A stretch of 64,000 bases of DNA from Desulfobulbaceae bacterium UBA5611 (GTDB taxonomy: Bacteria; Desulfobacterota; Desulfobulbia; Desulfobulbales; Desulfocapsaceae), in NCBI GenBank assembly GCA_002424635.1, contig DIKT01000010.1, forward strand, positions 21,179 through 85,178. The letters run 5' to 3'. Positions 24,616 through 34,749 of the stretch are shown in pieces. The position numbers were made by a program, and so were the translations under genes. Each line of letters starts with the position of its first letter. The stretch's first letter is position 1. A model generated the notes under the pieces. That model did not search any database and had not been told where the DNA came from. It saw only the letters and a program-made list of their open reading frames with translations.

Positions 24616-26859
24616 TCAGGCCTTGACGCAATCCATTGAGTAAACCACCTTGCCGTTTTTCACCTCTTTGACCAGGCCGTGGATATCGGTCTCAAACCCG
24701 GGGAATTTTTCATTGAAACTGCGGGCGAACTTCAGATATTCCAGGATATTCCTGTTGACCCGCTCCCCGGGAATCAACAGGGGGATGCCGGGAGGATAAG
24801 GGGTGAGCAGGATACTGGTAATCCTCCCTTCCAGATCATCAATCTCCACCCGCTCAATATCATTATGGACCATCATCGCATAGGCATCCGCCGGCTTCAT
24901 CGCCGGTTCCATATGGGAGACATACATCTCCGTGGTCAGCCGGGCTACATCATTTTCCTTGTACATGCCGTGGATCGATTCGCATAGATCCTTGAGGCCG
25001 ATGCGTTCATAGCAGGGGAATTTTTTGAGAAAGGAGGGCAGGGTCCGCCACATCGGCACATTGCGGTCATAATCATCCTTGAACTGCTGCAAGGCGGCCA
25101 CCAGGGTATTCCAGCGCCCTTTGGTAATACCGATAGTGAACATGATAAAAAACGAGTACAAGCCGGTTTTTTCCACAATAACTCCATGCTCCGACAGATA
25201 TCTGGTGACAATCGCCGCCGGAATGCCGGTATCGGCAAAATCACCATTAACAGCCAGGCCCGGGGTAATGACTGTGGCCTTGATCGGGTCGAGCATATTG
25301 AAACCATCGGCCAGATTACCAAACCCGTGCCAGGGCTCATTGGCCCGGAGAATCCAGTCGTCGCGCTCGCCCATGCCCTCTTCCGCCAGCTCTTCCGGAC
25401 CCCAGACCTTGAACCACCAGGAATCACCGAACTCGGCATCTACCTTGCGCATGGCCCGGCGAAAATCCATGGCCTCGACGATTGATTCCTCCACCAGCGA
25501 GGTGCCGCCCGGCGGTTCCATCATGGCGGCGGCCACATCGCAACTGGCGATAATGGCATACTGCGGACTGGTGGAGACATGCATCAGATAGGCCTCGTTA
25601 AAACGATCCCGGTCCAGATGGCGGGTCGGTGATTCCTGAATCAGGATCTGGCTGGCCTGACTCAAGCCGGCCAGCAGTTTATGGGTTGATTGGCAGGCAT
25701 AGACCATCGGCCCTTCGGAGCGACAGGTATCACGGCCGATGGCATGCATGCCTTTATAGAATTCGTGGAAGGTGGCATGCGGCAGCCAGGCCTCATCAAA
25801 ATGGAGATTGCCCACGCTGTCGCCCAGGATCTGCTTGATGGTATCGACATTATAGAGAATCCCGTCATAGGTGGACTGGGTGATGGTCAGCATCCGCGGC
25901 TTGGCGCACAGGTCCTTGGCAAAAGGATGGGCGGCAATCTTGGCGGCAATGGTCTCCGGCAGGAATTCTGATCTGGGGATCGGGCCGATAATGCCGTAAT
26001 GGTTGCGGGTGGGCATCAGAAAAACCGGCACCGCCCCAGTCATGATGATGGCGTGCAGAACCGACTTATGACAGTTGCGGTCGACCACCACCACATCGTT
26101 ATCAGCAACATTGGCGTGCCAGACGATCTTATTGGAGGTGGAGGTGCCGTTGGTGACGAAGAAGAGATGATCGGCCCCGAAGATACGGGCGGCATTCTGC
26201 TCGGAGGCCGCTACGGCCCCGGTGTGATCAAGCAGTTGGCCCAGCTCATCGACGGCGTTGCAGACATCGGCCCGCAGCATGTTTTCACCGAAGAACTGAT
26301 GAAACATCTGCCCTACCGGACTCTTCAGAAAGGCCACCCCGCCGGAATGACCGGGGCAGTGCCAGGAATAGGAGCCATCGGCCGCATAGCCGGTCAGGGC
26401 GCGGAAAAAAGGAGGTGCCAGAGAATCAAGATAAATCCGGGCCTCCCGGATAATGTGGCGGGCGACAAACTCGGGGGTATCCTCAAACATATGGATAAAA
26501 CCGTGCAGTTCCTTGAGCACATCATTGGGAATATGGCGCGAAGTCCGGGTCTCCCCATACAGAAAAATGGGGATATCCTCGTTGCGCCGCCGGATCTCAG
26601 CCACAAACAGCCGCAGCTTGTCAATGGCCTCATCCTTCTGATTTTCATCGGTAAATTCATCGTCATCAATAGAAAGGATGAAGCAGGAAGCCCGGTTCTG
26701 CTGCTGGGCAATCATGGCGGTATCACCAAAGCTGGTGATGCCGATAGTCTCCATACCCTCACTTTCAATGGCCTCGGCCATGGCCCGCACGCCGAAACCG
26801 GAGGCATTTTCAGAGCGAAAATCTTCATCGATAATAACAACAGGAAAGCGAAATTTCAT
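24616..26859 (-). CDS. Orn/Lys/Arg decarboxylase, fold type I PLP
   Basis: A 747-residue acid-inducible or biosynthetic basic amino-acid decarboxylase. The N-terminal wing/receiver-like domain (about 1-130) precedes the PLP domain: SWHCPGHSGGVAFLKSP (about 170), FVTNGTSTSNKIV (about 232), HFDEAWLPHA (cofactor Asp, about 354) and the Schiff-base lysine in QSTHKLLAGLSQ (about 393). The C-terminal domain is complete. Size and motifs fit AdiA/CadA/SpeF; the substrate among arginine, lysine and ornithine cannot be fixed by eye. No antiporter gene is adjacent. A tandem repeat array abuts its 3' end. Confidence 0.9.
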   Translation of the reverse strand: MKFRFPVVIIDEDFRSENASGFGVRAMAEAIESEGMETIGITSFGDTAMIAQQQNRASCFILSIDDDEFTDENQKDEAIDKLRLFVAEIRRRNEDIPIFLYGETRTSRHIPNDVLKELHGFIHMFEDTPEFVARHIIREARIYLDSLAPPFFRALTGYAADGSYSWHCPGHSGGVAFLKSPVGQMFHQFFGENMLRADVCNAVDELGQLLDHTGAVAASEQNAARIFGADHLFFVTNGTSTSNKIVWHANVADNDVVVVDRNCHKSVLHAIIMTGAVPVFLMPTRNHYGIIGPIPRSEFLPETIAAKIAAHPFAKDLCAKPRMLTITQSTYDGILYNVDTIKQILGDSVGNLHFDEAWLPHATFHEFYKGMHAIGRDTCRSEGPMVYACQSTHKLLAGLSQASQILIQESPTRHLDRDRFNEAYLMHVSTSPQYAIIASCDVAAAMMEPPGGTSLVEESIVEAMDFRRAMRKVDAEFGDSWWFKVWGPEELAEEGMGERDDWILRANEPWHGFGNLADGFNMLDPIKATVITPGLAVNGDFADTGIPAAIVTRYLSEHGVIVEKTGLYSFFIMFTIGITKGRWNTLVAALQQFKDDYDRNVPMWRTLPSFLKKFPCYERIGLKDLCESIHGMYKENDVARLTTEMYVSHMEPAMKPADAYAMMVHNDIERVEIDDLEGRITSILLTPYPPGIPLLIPGERVNRNILEYLKFARSFNEKFPGFETDIHGLVKEVKNGKVVYSMDCVKA

Positions 26860-27198
26860 CTATCCAACCTCACGAGTAAATCGTAGAAATAATTCGTAAT
26901 TTTAAGCAACACCGCGACCACCGGTCCAACAGCCATTTTCTCTTGCTTTAACTCAATGTTTATTGATGGAAAATGACGGTTTTCTATACCATGAGAGAGC
27001 CAAGGGTACAAGTTCCAATTATGCCGATAGTCCATTAGCCGCCAGCCTCTTTGACTCTGCAAGTCTAGTAATGACCTAAATGGGTTAAACCCCAATTATT
27101 TTGCCATTTTCTCATCGCATATTACCTGCTGCTCCATTATAATGCTGAACTCATAAATATACTCTGCAGCAATACTGCTTACAGGAAATAACTACAAG
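26860..27198. other. Divergent intergenic region (339 bp), candidate -10
   Basis: Lies between the decarboxylase and the PhnD-like gene. A perfect TATAAT at 27138-27143, 56 bases before the ATG at 27199, may be the -10 of the lipoprotein-kinase operon, though no strong -35 is seen. A 79-codon minus frame (26856-27095) has no recognisable family or ribosome binding site and is not called. Confidence 0.35.
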
Positions 27199-28131
27199 AT
27201 GAACGATGAGCACGGACCTGACCGCCAAACACAATTTTATCATCTGATCATCGGGCTGGTCATATTTTTGCTGCCCTGCCTGCTCATCGCCTGTGACGCT
27301 CAGCAGGATGAAAATTATAGTCCCCAGTATACAACGGCCTCAACTACCACCGGGGCCGTCCTTACTTTCGGAGTCATGCCGTATCATAATACGCAGCTTC
27401 TTCATGAAACCTATGCCCCCTTGGTCGAATATCTGGACCGTAATCTTCCTGAGATTACCATCACCATGGAGGCCTCCCATAATTATGAAAAATTTGAGAA
27501 AAAACTGGCCAACCGCCACTTTGATTTTGCGCTCTGCAATCCATATCAGACCATCAACTCTCTGCAAGATGGCTATCAGGTTTTTGCCAAGATGGGTGAT
27601 GATGACAATTTTCGCGGCCTGATCATTGTTAGAAAGGACAGCGGCATCAAGCAGATTGTTGATCTGAAAGGTAAAATCATCAGTTTCCCCGCCCCCACTG
27701 CCCTGGCCGCCACCATGATGCCTCTTTACTATCTCCATAACAACGGTCTTGATGTCAATCGGGATATCACCCGTCTCTTTTCCAGCTCCCAGGAATCTTC
27801 CGTCATGAATGTTTTTTTACGGAAGAGTGCTGCCGGCTCCGTCTGGCTCACCTCATGGCTGACCTTTGTAAAACATAATCCTCGAATCGCCGCCCAGCTG
27901 GAAGTCAAGTGGGAGACTCGACCCTTGCTCAATATTGGCCTGGTGGTCCGGGATGATGTTGCCGCAGAGCTAGTAGCGAAGATGCAGGCGCTCCTTGTTG
28001 ACCTGCATACCCACGATGAAGGCCGGCAGCTCCTGGCAGCCCTCTTATTGGCTCGTTTTGATAAAGCCACGAATGCCACTTATCAACCGGTGCACGATTT
28101 TATGAAAAAATATTCCGAGACTATCCACTGA
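27199..28131 (+). CDS. PhnD-like periplasmic binding lipoprotein
   Basis: A 310-residue phosphate/phosphonate-type (PhnD family) substrate-binding protein. A short basic N-terminus is followed by a hydrophobic segment and a lipobox LLIAC, so it is probably lipid-anchored at Cys32. The binding fold starts with LTFGVMPYHNTQLLHETYAPLVEYL, and DFALCNPYQTINS plus LKGKIISFPAPTALAATMMP match the ligand cleft. No ABC permease or ATPase follows; instead a hybrid kinase starts one base after the stop. It therefore probably serves as a ligand-sensing partner of that kinase rather than as a transporter part. Confidence 0.87.
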   Translation: MNDEHGPDRQTQFYHLIIGLVIFLLPCLLIACDAQQDENYSPQYTTASTTTGAVLTFGVMPYHNTQLLHETYAPLVEYLDRNLPEITITMEASHNYEKFEKKLANRHFDFALCNPYQTINSLQDGYQVFAKMGDDDNFRGLIIVRKDSGIKQIVDLKGKIISFPAPTALAATMMPLYYLHNNGLDVNRDITRLFSSSQESSVMNVFLRKSAAGSVWLTSWLTFVKHNPRIAAQLEVKWETRPLLNIGLVVRDDVAAELVAKMQALLVDLHTHDEGRQLLAALLLARFDKATNATYQPVHDFMKKYSETIH

Positions 28132-28132
28132 C

Positions 28133-31100
28133 ATGATCCAGATTATAAAAGGGATGTGGCCTTCCAAAATACGAACCCAGCTGATTATTGGCGTGGCTCT
28201 CGTTCATCTACTGCTCATGAGCTTCTTTGTCTTTGATCTGGTCGGCCGGCAACAAGATTTTCTGCGTCAGCAAAGCCTGGAACAGACCAAAAGTCTGACC
28301 GAAACCCTGGCTATAAACAGCAGCTCCTGGCTTCTGAGCAATGATGTCGTGGGCCTGCAGGAAATCGTCCTGGCCGTCGGCAAGTATCCTGATCTCCGCT
28401 ATGCCATGGTTACCGATATTAATGGTGAGGTGCTGGCCCATACTGATAAAGCCCGCCTCGGCCAGTATCTGGCGGATGAGAAAAGCCGTATTCTCCTTAA
28501 GGCCCCGGCCACCACTAAAATACTGCATACTGATCAACATATGCTCGATGTGGCAACCCCAATCCTTACTAATAATGGTCAGATTATCGGCTGGGCCAGA
28601 ATAGCCCAGAGCCAGGACAAGATCGCCGATAATCTGGTGATCATGTCCCATAAGGGTCTATTTTACACTCTATTGGCTATTATCATCGGCTCATTTTTTG
28701 CCATATTCCTCGGCCACCGTTTAACCTCAGGTCTCAATAAGCTTCTTATCGGCGCCGATCAGGTCCGGGATGGCCGCCGGGATCTACGCATGGACATCGC
28801 CGGCCAGGACGAAGTCGCTCGCCTCGGACAGGGCTTTAACAAGATGCTGGATGCGATTGTTGCCAACGAAAATTTAATCCTCCTCAACCAGTTGCGCCTG
28901 GAAAGCCTGGCTAATATCTTCCAGTTTCAGGCCGACAATCAGCAGGAGCTGCTGGATTATGCCCTGGTACAGGCGATCAGCCTCACTGACAGTACAATTG
29001 GCTACATCTGTTATTACGAGGAGCAACAGCACCAGTTTACTCTGAGCAGCTGGTCCAGCGCCATAATGGCCGAGTGTGCCAGGCCGCCCAGCAGTTTTCC
29101 GCTTGATCAATCAGGCCAATGGGGGGAAGCGGTACGCCAACGTAAATCAATCCTCATCAATAAAATACCGGCTGATGATGCCCTGAACAATGAATGTCCT
29201 CTGGACCATGTCACCTTCCATAATTTCCTGACCATCCCTGTTTTTCAGGACAACAGCATCGTGGCTGTGGTCGGAGTGGCCAATAAAGAGGAGGACTACA
29301 ACCAGGAGGACAGCATCAGGCTGACCCTGCTGATAGATGCAGTCTGGAAACTTATAGAAAGCAGACAAGCTGAGGAGGAGTTACAGGAAAACCGCACCAT
29401 GCTCAAGCAGATTCTGGACACTATTCCTCAAGCAATCTTCTGGAAAGATAGTGCTCACGTCTATCTGGGCTGCAACCGGAGCTTCGCCCAAGCCGTCGAT
29501 CTCCACGAGCCGGAAGAGATCAAGGGGCTAACCGATTTTGATCTGCCCTGGACTCAGGAGGAAGCTGAGGCCTATCGCCGCGATGATCGCGAGGTCATCG
29601 ACGGCCGCCGAATTAAAAAACATATCATTGAACCCTTGCAGCAGGCAGATGGCAACAGCATCTGGATTGACACCACCAAAGTACCGCTGCAAAATGTTGA
29701 GGGCAAAGTGTATGGCGTGCTGGGGATTTTCGAAGATATCACCGAGCGTATACGGATGGAGCAGATCTTGGAGCAGACAGCCATGGAGTGGTCTGCCGCC
29801 ATGGACGCCTCCGATGATATCATCTATCTGCTGGATCTTAAGCGTCATATCGTCCGGGCCAATAAGGCCTTTTATCAATTTACCGGCTCCACCCCGGCCA
29901 CCGCTATCGGCAGCCATATTGTCAAGATTATCCATCCGCAGGGAGAGGCCAGGCCCTGCCCGGTGTGCTCCGCCCAGGAAGAAAAACGGGATCTGCATAT
30001 TATCATGGAAGCGGATCATGCTGATAACCCTGCGGGCCGGCCGCTCGAAATCAACGTCAAGATAGTTCGCGATCTGGCAGAGCAACCGATAAGCATATTC
30101 ATGACCCTGCATGATCTCAGCGCTTCCCGTAAAGAGCTGGAGGAAAAAACAATACTCGAAAAGCAGCTGCAGCAGGCCAATAAGATGGAATCGGTCGGCC
30201 GGCTGGCTGGGGGCGTGGCCCATGACTTCAATAATATGCTGGGGGTGATCATCGGCCATACCGAGATCGTCATGAGCCAAATAGCTCCTGACCAGCCCTT
30301 CCATGCCTCACTTGGTGAAATTCACAAGGCGGCCCTGCGCTCGGCCGACCTGACCCGTCAACTGCTGGCCTTTGCCCGCCAGCAGACCGTGGCGCCCGAA
30401 GTGCTGGACCTCAATGAAACCTTAAAAACAATGCTCAATATGCTGCATCGGCTTATTGGTGAGAATATTCTTCTTACCTGGCTGCCTGGAGAGGATTTAT
30501 GGTTGATCAAAGTGGACCCTTCCCAGATCGACCAGATCCTCGCCAATTTATGTATTAATGCCAGAGATGCCATTTCCGGAGCCGGCACACTCACCATCAA
30601 AACCGAAAACCATGTTCTCGACGAGGCCTATTGCTCCCTCCATCCAGGCAGTGTACCCGGTGAATATGTGCTGCTGAGCGTAAGCGACAATGGTTGTGGC
30701 ATGGATCAGGACACCCTGAGACAGATCTTTGAACCGTTCTTCACCACCAAAAAGGTCGGCAAAGGAACCGGACTGGGTCTGGCCACCGTCTATGGGGCGG
30801 TTAAGCAGAACAACGGCTACATTTACGCCGACAGTGAACCGGGACAGGGAACGACTTTTACCATCTATCTGCCGCGTTATCTGGGGCCAACCCGGCAAAT
30901 ACAGACAAAAGGAGCAGCAGAAGCAGTCACAGGGCAACAGGAGACCATACTACTGGTCGAAGATGAACCGTCCCTGTTGGCCATGACCACTCGCATGCTG
31001 CAAATGCTGGGCTATACCGTCCTGGCGGCAAACAGCCCGGCGCAGGCCTTCCAGCTGGCTCAGGAACATACCGCCGATATACCTCTGCTCATAACCGATG

Positions 31101-31303
31101 TGGTCATGCCTGCTATGAATGGCCGGGAACTGGCTGAAAAAATGTTAAGCATCTATCCGAATCTCAAAATCATGTTCATATCGGGTTATACGGCCGATAT
31201 TATCGCCCATCATGGTAAAGTGGATGAAAAGGCTAATTTTCTGCAAAAGCCATTTTCTAAACACAGTCTGGCCGTTAAGGTACGGGAAACGCTTGAGCAA
31301 TAA
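28133..31303 (+). CDS. Hybrid histidine kinase, HAMP-GAF-PAS-PAS-HK-REC
   Basis: A 1056-residue inner-membrane sensor. TM1 is at about residues 16-38, an extracytoplasmic segment (about 39-180) and TM2 at about 184-204, then HAMP (about 205-255), GAF (about 265-415), PAS (about 430-545), PAS (about 555-665), HisKA with His697 in GGVAHDFNNML, HATPase (N-box NARDAI, G1 DNGCGM, G2 GKGTGLGLATV) and a C-terminal receiver with Asp989 in LITDVVMP. The GAF contains several cysteines. It starts one base after the PhnD-like lipoprotein, which probably presents the ligand to its periplasmic part. No DNA-binding partner is adjacent. Confidence 0.9.
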   Translation: MIQIIKGMWPSKIRTQLIIGVALVHLLLMSFFVFDLVGRQQDFLRQQSLEQTKSLTETLAINSSSWLLSNDVVGLQEIVLAVGKYPDLRYAMVTDINGEVLAHTDKARLGQYLADEKSRILLKAPATTKILHTDQHMLDVATPILTNNGQIIGWARIAQSQDKIADNLVIMSHKGLFYTLLAIIIGSFFAIFLGHRLTSGLNKLLIGADQVRDGRRDLRMDIAGQDEVARLGQGFNKMLDAIVANENLILLNQLRLESLANIFQFQADNQQELLDYALVQAISLTDSTIGYICYYEEQQHQFTLSSWSSAIMAECARPPSSFPLDQSGQWGEAVRQRKSILINKIPADDALNNECPLDHVTFHNFLTIPVFQDNSIVAVVGVANKEEDYNQEDSIRLTLLIDAVWKLIESRQAEEELQENRTMLKQILDTIPQAIFWKDSAHVYLGCNRSFAQAVDLHEPEEIKGLTDFDLPWTQEEAEAYRRDDREVIDGRRIKKHIIEPLQQADGNSIWIDTTKVPLQNVEGKVYGVLGIFEDITERIRMEQILEQTAMEWSAAMDASDDIIYLLDLKRHIVRANKAFYQFTGSTPATAIGSHIVKIIHPQGEARPCPVCSAQEEKRDLHIIMEADHADNPAGRPLEINVKIVRDLAEQPISIFMTLHDLSASRKELEEKTILEKQLQQANKMESVGRLAGGVAHDFNNMLGVIIGHTEIVMSQIAPDQPFHASLGEIHKAALRSADLTRQLLAFARQQTVAPEVLDLNETLKTMLNMLHRLIGENILLTWLPGEDLWLIKVDPSQIDQILANLCINARDAISGAGTLTIKTENHVLDEAYCSLHPGSVPGEYVLLSVSDNGCGMDQDTLRQIFEPFFTTKKVGKGTGLGLATVYGAVKQNNGYIYADSEPGQGTTFTIYLPRYLGPTRQIQTKGAAEAVTGQQETILLVEDEPSLLAMTTRMLQMLGYTVLAANSPAQAFQLAQEHTADIPLLITDVVMPAMNGRELAEKMLSIYPNLKIMFISGYTADIIAHHGKVDEKANFLQKPFSKHSLAVKVRETLEQ

Positions 31304-31540
31304 ATAATGACGGAAGTAGCATGACTCAGCCCCTTGCCTGGCCAGGACCGGCTGCTAATTATGAGAAATACTTTGCAAATTGGCGGCAAGACCGCTATAA
31401 ATTCAAACTTTTCCGATAAGCTATTTTAGCCAGCCCGGTTCTTCTTCCACATTCCGGCCTTGTATCTGAATCTCCCATAGGCAGGCAGATGCTTTCTCCG
31501 GCATCCGGCAGACTAAAGTATTATACAACAAGAGGTATGC

Positions 31541-32893
31541 ATGCGTATAATGATTGTCGGCGCGGGAATGGTCGGCTACCATCTCAGTGAAAGGCTGTCG
31601 ATTGAGGGTCAGGATGTTGTGCTCATCGACCAGGACGAATTAAAACTCCGGCGCATCGAAAAGGATCTCAACATCCTGACCGTGCGGGGCAGCGGCGCCT
31701 CCGCCCGCGTTCTTGAAGAAGCAGGCATCGCCAAGACCGATCTCTTTATTGCCGTTACCGACAGCGACGAGGTCAACCTCATCGCCTGCATCCTGTCCAA
31801 AAATTACAATGTCAAAACCAGGATAGCCCGGGTCCGCAACGAAGACTTTTACGCGCAAGGCACCTCGCAGGCCGAGAAGTCGCTCGGCATTGACCTGCTG
31901 ATCAGCCCCGATCTGGCGATGGCCGATGAGATCATGCATCTCATCAATGTCTCTTCCGCCTTTGAGGTAGCGGAATTTGCCAGCGGTCAGGTGGAGCTGC
32001 TGGGCTATATTGCTTATGAAAATCATCCCTGCGTCGGCTCGACCCTGACTTATCTGCGCGAGATGCAAGGCATCTATGACTTTGTCATCGTGGCGATCAC
32101 CCGGGATGATCAGACCATCATCCCCCACGGCCAGGACAAGATCGAGGCCGGTGATAAGGTCTATCTGGTCACCCGCAAAAAAGATGTGCCGATCGTGGAG
32201 CGCCTGCTGTTCAAGGCGGAAAGTCAGGCCCCCAAGAATGTGTTTATCGTCGGCGGCAGCACCATCGGTTATCTGGTGGCCCGCCGTCTGGAACAGAAAA
32301 AGATAGAAGTCCACATTGTGGAGCAGGACGCCAGTCGTTGCGGCTTCCTGTCGGAGCATCTTGAACATGCCATGGTCCTTAATTGTGACGGCCTGGAGGC
32401 GCAGGATCTGCTCGATGAAGGCATCGACCAGGCCGATCTGGTTATCTCCGTCACCAACAGCGACACCACCAATATTCTCTCGTCCCTGCTGGCCAAGCAT
32501 CATGGCGCCAAAAAATGCATCACTCATATCAACAGCCCCGGCTTTATTCCCATGCTGGGCAAACTAGGGGTTGATGTCCCCTTGAGCCCCCGGCAGGTGG
32601 CGGCCAACATGATCCTGCGCTTTGTCCGGGGCGGCGGCAAGATCGTCAACGTCGCCACCCTGCTGGGCAGTGATGCCGAGGTCATTGAGATCAAGGTTCC
32701 CCAGCGGGATCATTTTATCGACCTGCCCCTTAAAGAACTTTATTTTCCGCAAGGCTCCATTGTCGGCGCCATTATCCGCGAGGATCAGGTGATCATCCCG
32801 TCCGGCAAAACCAAGCTGCAGCCTGACGATAATCTGGTGGTCTTTTTTACCCATAAAGCGCTTTCCTCGCTGGAAAGCCTCTTTCAAGAGTAG
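31541..32893 (+). CDS. trkA: Trk potassium uptake regulatory protein TrkA
   Basis: The cytoplasmic NAD(H)-binding gating subunit of the Trk potassium channel. The 450-residue protein has two RCK units: RCK-N1 begins MRIMIVGAGMVGYHLSERL and RCK-N2 begins NVFIVGGSTIGYLVARRLEQ (about residue 232), each followed by an RCK-C domain (about 140-220 and 370-450). AAGAGG lies 6 bases upstream of the ATG. trkH starts 13 bases after the stop, giving a complete TrkAH system. Confidence 0.96.
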   Translation: MRIMIVGAGMVGYHLSERLSIEGQDVVLIDQDELKLRRIEKDLNILTVRGSGASARVLEEAGIAKTDLFIAVTDSDEVNLIACILSKNYNVKTRIARVRNEDFYAQGTSQAEKSLGIDLLISPDLAMADEIMHLINVSSAFEVAEFASGQVELLGYIAYENHPCVGSTLTYLREMQGIYDFVIVAITRDDQTIIPHGQDKIEAGDKVYLVTRKKDVPIVERLLFKAESQAPKNVFIVGGSTIGYLVARRLEQKKIEVHIVEQDASRCGFLSEHLEHAMVLNCDGLEAQDLLDEGIDQADLVISVTNSDTTNILSSLLAKHHGAKKCITHINSPGFIPMLGKLGVDVPLSPRQVAANMILRFVRGGGKIVNVATLLGSDAEVIEIKVPQRDHFIDLPLKELYFPQGSIVGAIIREDQVIIPSGKTKLQPDDNLVVFFTHKALSSLESLFQE

Positions 32894-32906
32894 GACTCAG
32901 TAAATA

Positions 32907-34409
32907 ATGCGCACCGGCGGTGTTTTCAATATTTTCGGCAAACTGCTGATCCTGATTTCCTTATGCCTGCTGACGCCGATTCCCTTCAGTCTCTATTTTC
33001 ATGACGGCATGACGCCGACCTTTCTGCTGTCGGCTGGTATCGGAGCCCTGCTTGGTCTGCTGTTTGTCGCTCTTTTTGCCCCGGAAAAAGATCTTGGCTA
33101 CCGGGATGGCTTTGCCGTAGTGGTCTTCAGCTGGCTGGGCCTGGCTTTTCTCGGGGCGCTGCCCTACTATTTCTGCGGGGAGATGCCGCTGTTCGTCGAT
33201 TGTTTTTTCGAGTCGATGTCCGGTTTTACCACCACCGGCTCCACCATTCTCTCCCAGGTAGAGGTTCTGCCGCACAGCCTGCTCTTCTGGCGCTCGATGA
33301 CCCACTGGCTGGGCGGCATGGGTATCATTGTCCTCTCATTAGCCATTCTGCCGCTGCTGGGTGTCGGCGGCATGCAGCTGTTTCAGGCGGAGATGCCGGG
33401 ACCAACCAAGGACCGGCTGGCCCCCCGGATCCAGGATACCGCCCGCATCCTCTGGGGTGTTTACTTTCTCTTTACCGTCATTCTCACTGTTCTGCTGCTG
33501 GTGGGCGGCATGAGCTTTTTCGATGCACTCTGTCACTCATTCTCCACCCTGGCGACCGGCGGTTTTTCTACCCACTCCGCCAGTGTCGCTTATTTTGACT
33601 CCGCTTATATCGAGACGGTGATCATCATCTTCATGTTTCTGGCCGGCACCAATTTTACCCTGCATCACTCCGGTATTAATGGCCGATTTTCCGCCTACTG
33701 GCGCAATGAAGAGTTCCGTTTCTTTCTCAGCCTCTGCGTCGGGGCCACCCTGTTCATCGTGGCGGTCAACTCTTATCACCATGTCTATGCCACCTTTAGT
33801 CAGACCCTGCGCACAGCCGCCTTCCAGGTGATCGCCATTATCACCACCACCGGCTTTGGCACCGCCGACTTCGACCAATGGCCGCCTGCCCTCAAAATCC
33901 TTATGGTCTCTCTGATGTTTATCGGCGGCTGCGCCGGCTCCACCAGCGGCGGCATCAAGATGGTCCGTATTCTGCTGTTCTTCAAGTTTGCCCGCCTGCA
34001 GCTCAAGACCCTGGTCCACCCCCGCTCGATCGGCACTCTCAAATTCGGCAAGCTCAAGGTGCCGCCGGAGATCATGGTCGCCATCCTGGGCTTTCTCGCC
34101 CTCCATATCGGCTTTTTTATACTGGCCAGCCTGGCGGTAACCGCCCTCGGCGTCGATATCATTACCGGCACCACGGCCGTGATCACCACCTTAAATAATG
34201 TCGGTCCAGGCCTCAATCTGGTCGGCCCGGCCCAGAACTTCAGCGCTCTTCCTCCTTTAGCCAAGGCAATCTTGAGCTTTACCATGCTGGCCGGCCGTCT
34301 GGAACTCTATACGGTAGTAGTGCTGCTCACTCCCGATTTCTGGCAGATGGCGAGAAAGCCGGTATGGCGCTGGCAGATGGGTAAGACGGCCACAGCTTAC
34401 AGGGGCTGA
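32907..34409 (+). CDS. trkH: Trk potassium channel subunit TrkH/TrkG
   Basis: The membrane pore of the Trk system, 500 residues with the four M1-P-M2 repeats. Filter segments are visible as TTTGSTIL (about residue 110), LATGGFSTHS (about 215), TTTGFGTADF (about 315) and LNNVGPGLNLVG (about 430), each with the conserved glycine. It forms an operon with trkA upstream. Confidence 0.95.
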   Translation: MRTGGVFNIFGKLLILISLCLLTPIPFSLYFHDGMTPTFLLSAGIGALLGLLFVALFAPEKDLGYRDGFAVVVFSWLGLAFLGALPYYFCGEMPLFVDCFFESMSGFTTTGSTILSQVEVLPHSLLFWRSMTHWLGGMGIIVLSLAILPLLGVGGMQLFQAEMPGPTKDRLAPRIQDTARILWGVYFLFTVILTVLLLVGGMSFFDALCHSFSTLATGGFSTHSASVAYFDSAYIETVIIIFMFLAGTNFTLHHSGINGRFSAYWRNEEFRFFLSLCVGATLFIVAVNSYHHVYATFSQTLRTAAFQVIAIITTTGFGTADFDQWPPALKILMVSLMFIGGCAGSTSGGIKMVRILLFFKFARLQLKTLVHPRSIGTLKFGKLKVPPEIMVAILGFLALHIGFFILASLAVTALGVDIITGTTAVITTLNNVGPGLNLVGPAQNFSALPPLAKAILSFTMLAGRLELYTVVVLLTPDFWQMARKPVWRWQMGKTATAYRG

Positions 34410-34470
34410 TTGAAGAAAAAGGAGGACGTTGTGGCTTGATTGCTTTATTAAACTTTGATACACTCCCAAG

Positions 34471-34700
34471 ATGCTCAGACAACCACGACTCGACCTCCCC
34501 GACCTGCTTTATCATGTTATCATTCGCGGTATCGACCGTAACACAATCTTTCATGATGACCACGATCGACGCAACTTTCTTGATCGCTTCAGCAACCTGC
34601 TGACTCAAACCAACACAGAACGCTGCGCCTTTGTCATTACCCCTATTATTTCGATATATTAGCCTGCTCCAAGCAGACTGAGATGCCCCTATCACCGGAA
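34471..34700 (+). pseudogene. RAYT (REP-associated tyrosine transposase) 5' remnant
   Basis: The open part encodes 63 residues beginning MLRQPRLDLPDLLYHVIIRG, followed by FHDDHDRRNFLDRF, the start of a Y1/RAYT transposase. It should continue to a His-x-His motif (NHxHLL), but the frame breaks in that place (TPIISIY then stop). In the next frame LACSKQTEMPLS resembles the following RAYT segment, so the gene has been frameshifted and cut. A second RAYT piece lies at 37030-37077, beyond a histidine kinase gene. Confidence 0.75.
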
Positions 34701-34749
34701 TAGATATTTTTTACCAGATATATACAGGCCGCTTTAACACGGGAATCAG

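Noticed and set aside
24180..24631. Two minus-strand frames of 87 and 91 codons encoding similar peptides
   Set aside because: They are translations of the 122-bp repeats, with identical peptide blocks in both and no ribosome binding site. The similarity is DNA-level repetition, not protein conservation.
25999..26886. 295-codon plus-strand frame opposite the decarboxylase
   Set aside because: Long antisense frames are common opposite GC-rich-codon genes here; the product is glycine-rich nonsense and the decarboxylase motifs on the other strand are complete.
26856..27095. 79-codon minus-strand frame upstream of the decarboxylase
   Set aside because: No ribosome binding site, no motif, and it overlaps the likely promoter region of the decarboxylase.
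29528..30304. 258-codon minus-strand frame opposite the hybrid kinase
   Set aside because: Shadow of the PAS region of the kinase; no family motif.
31304..31540. Possible terminator or small RNA between the hybrid kinase and trkA
   Set aside because: Only a short palindrome (CCTGGCCAGG) and weak flanking complementarity are seen, with no U-run.
31640..32527. 295-codon minus-strand frame opposite trkA
   Set aside because: Antisense shadow of a confidently assigned gene, without family motifs or ribosome binding site.
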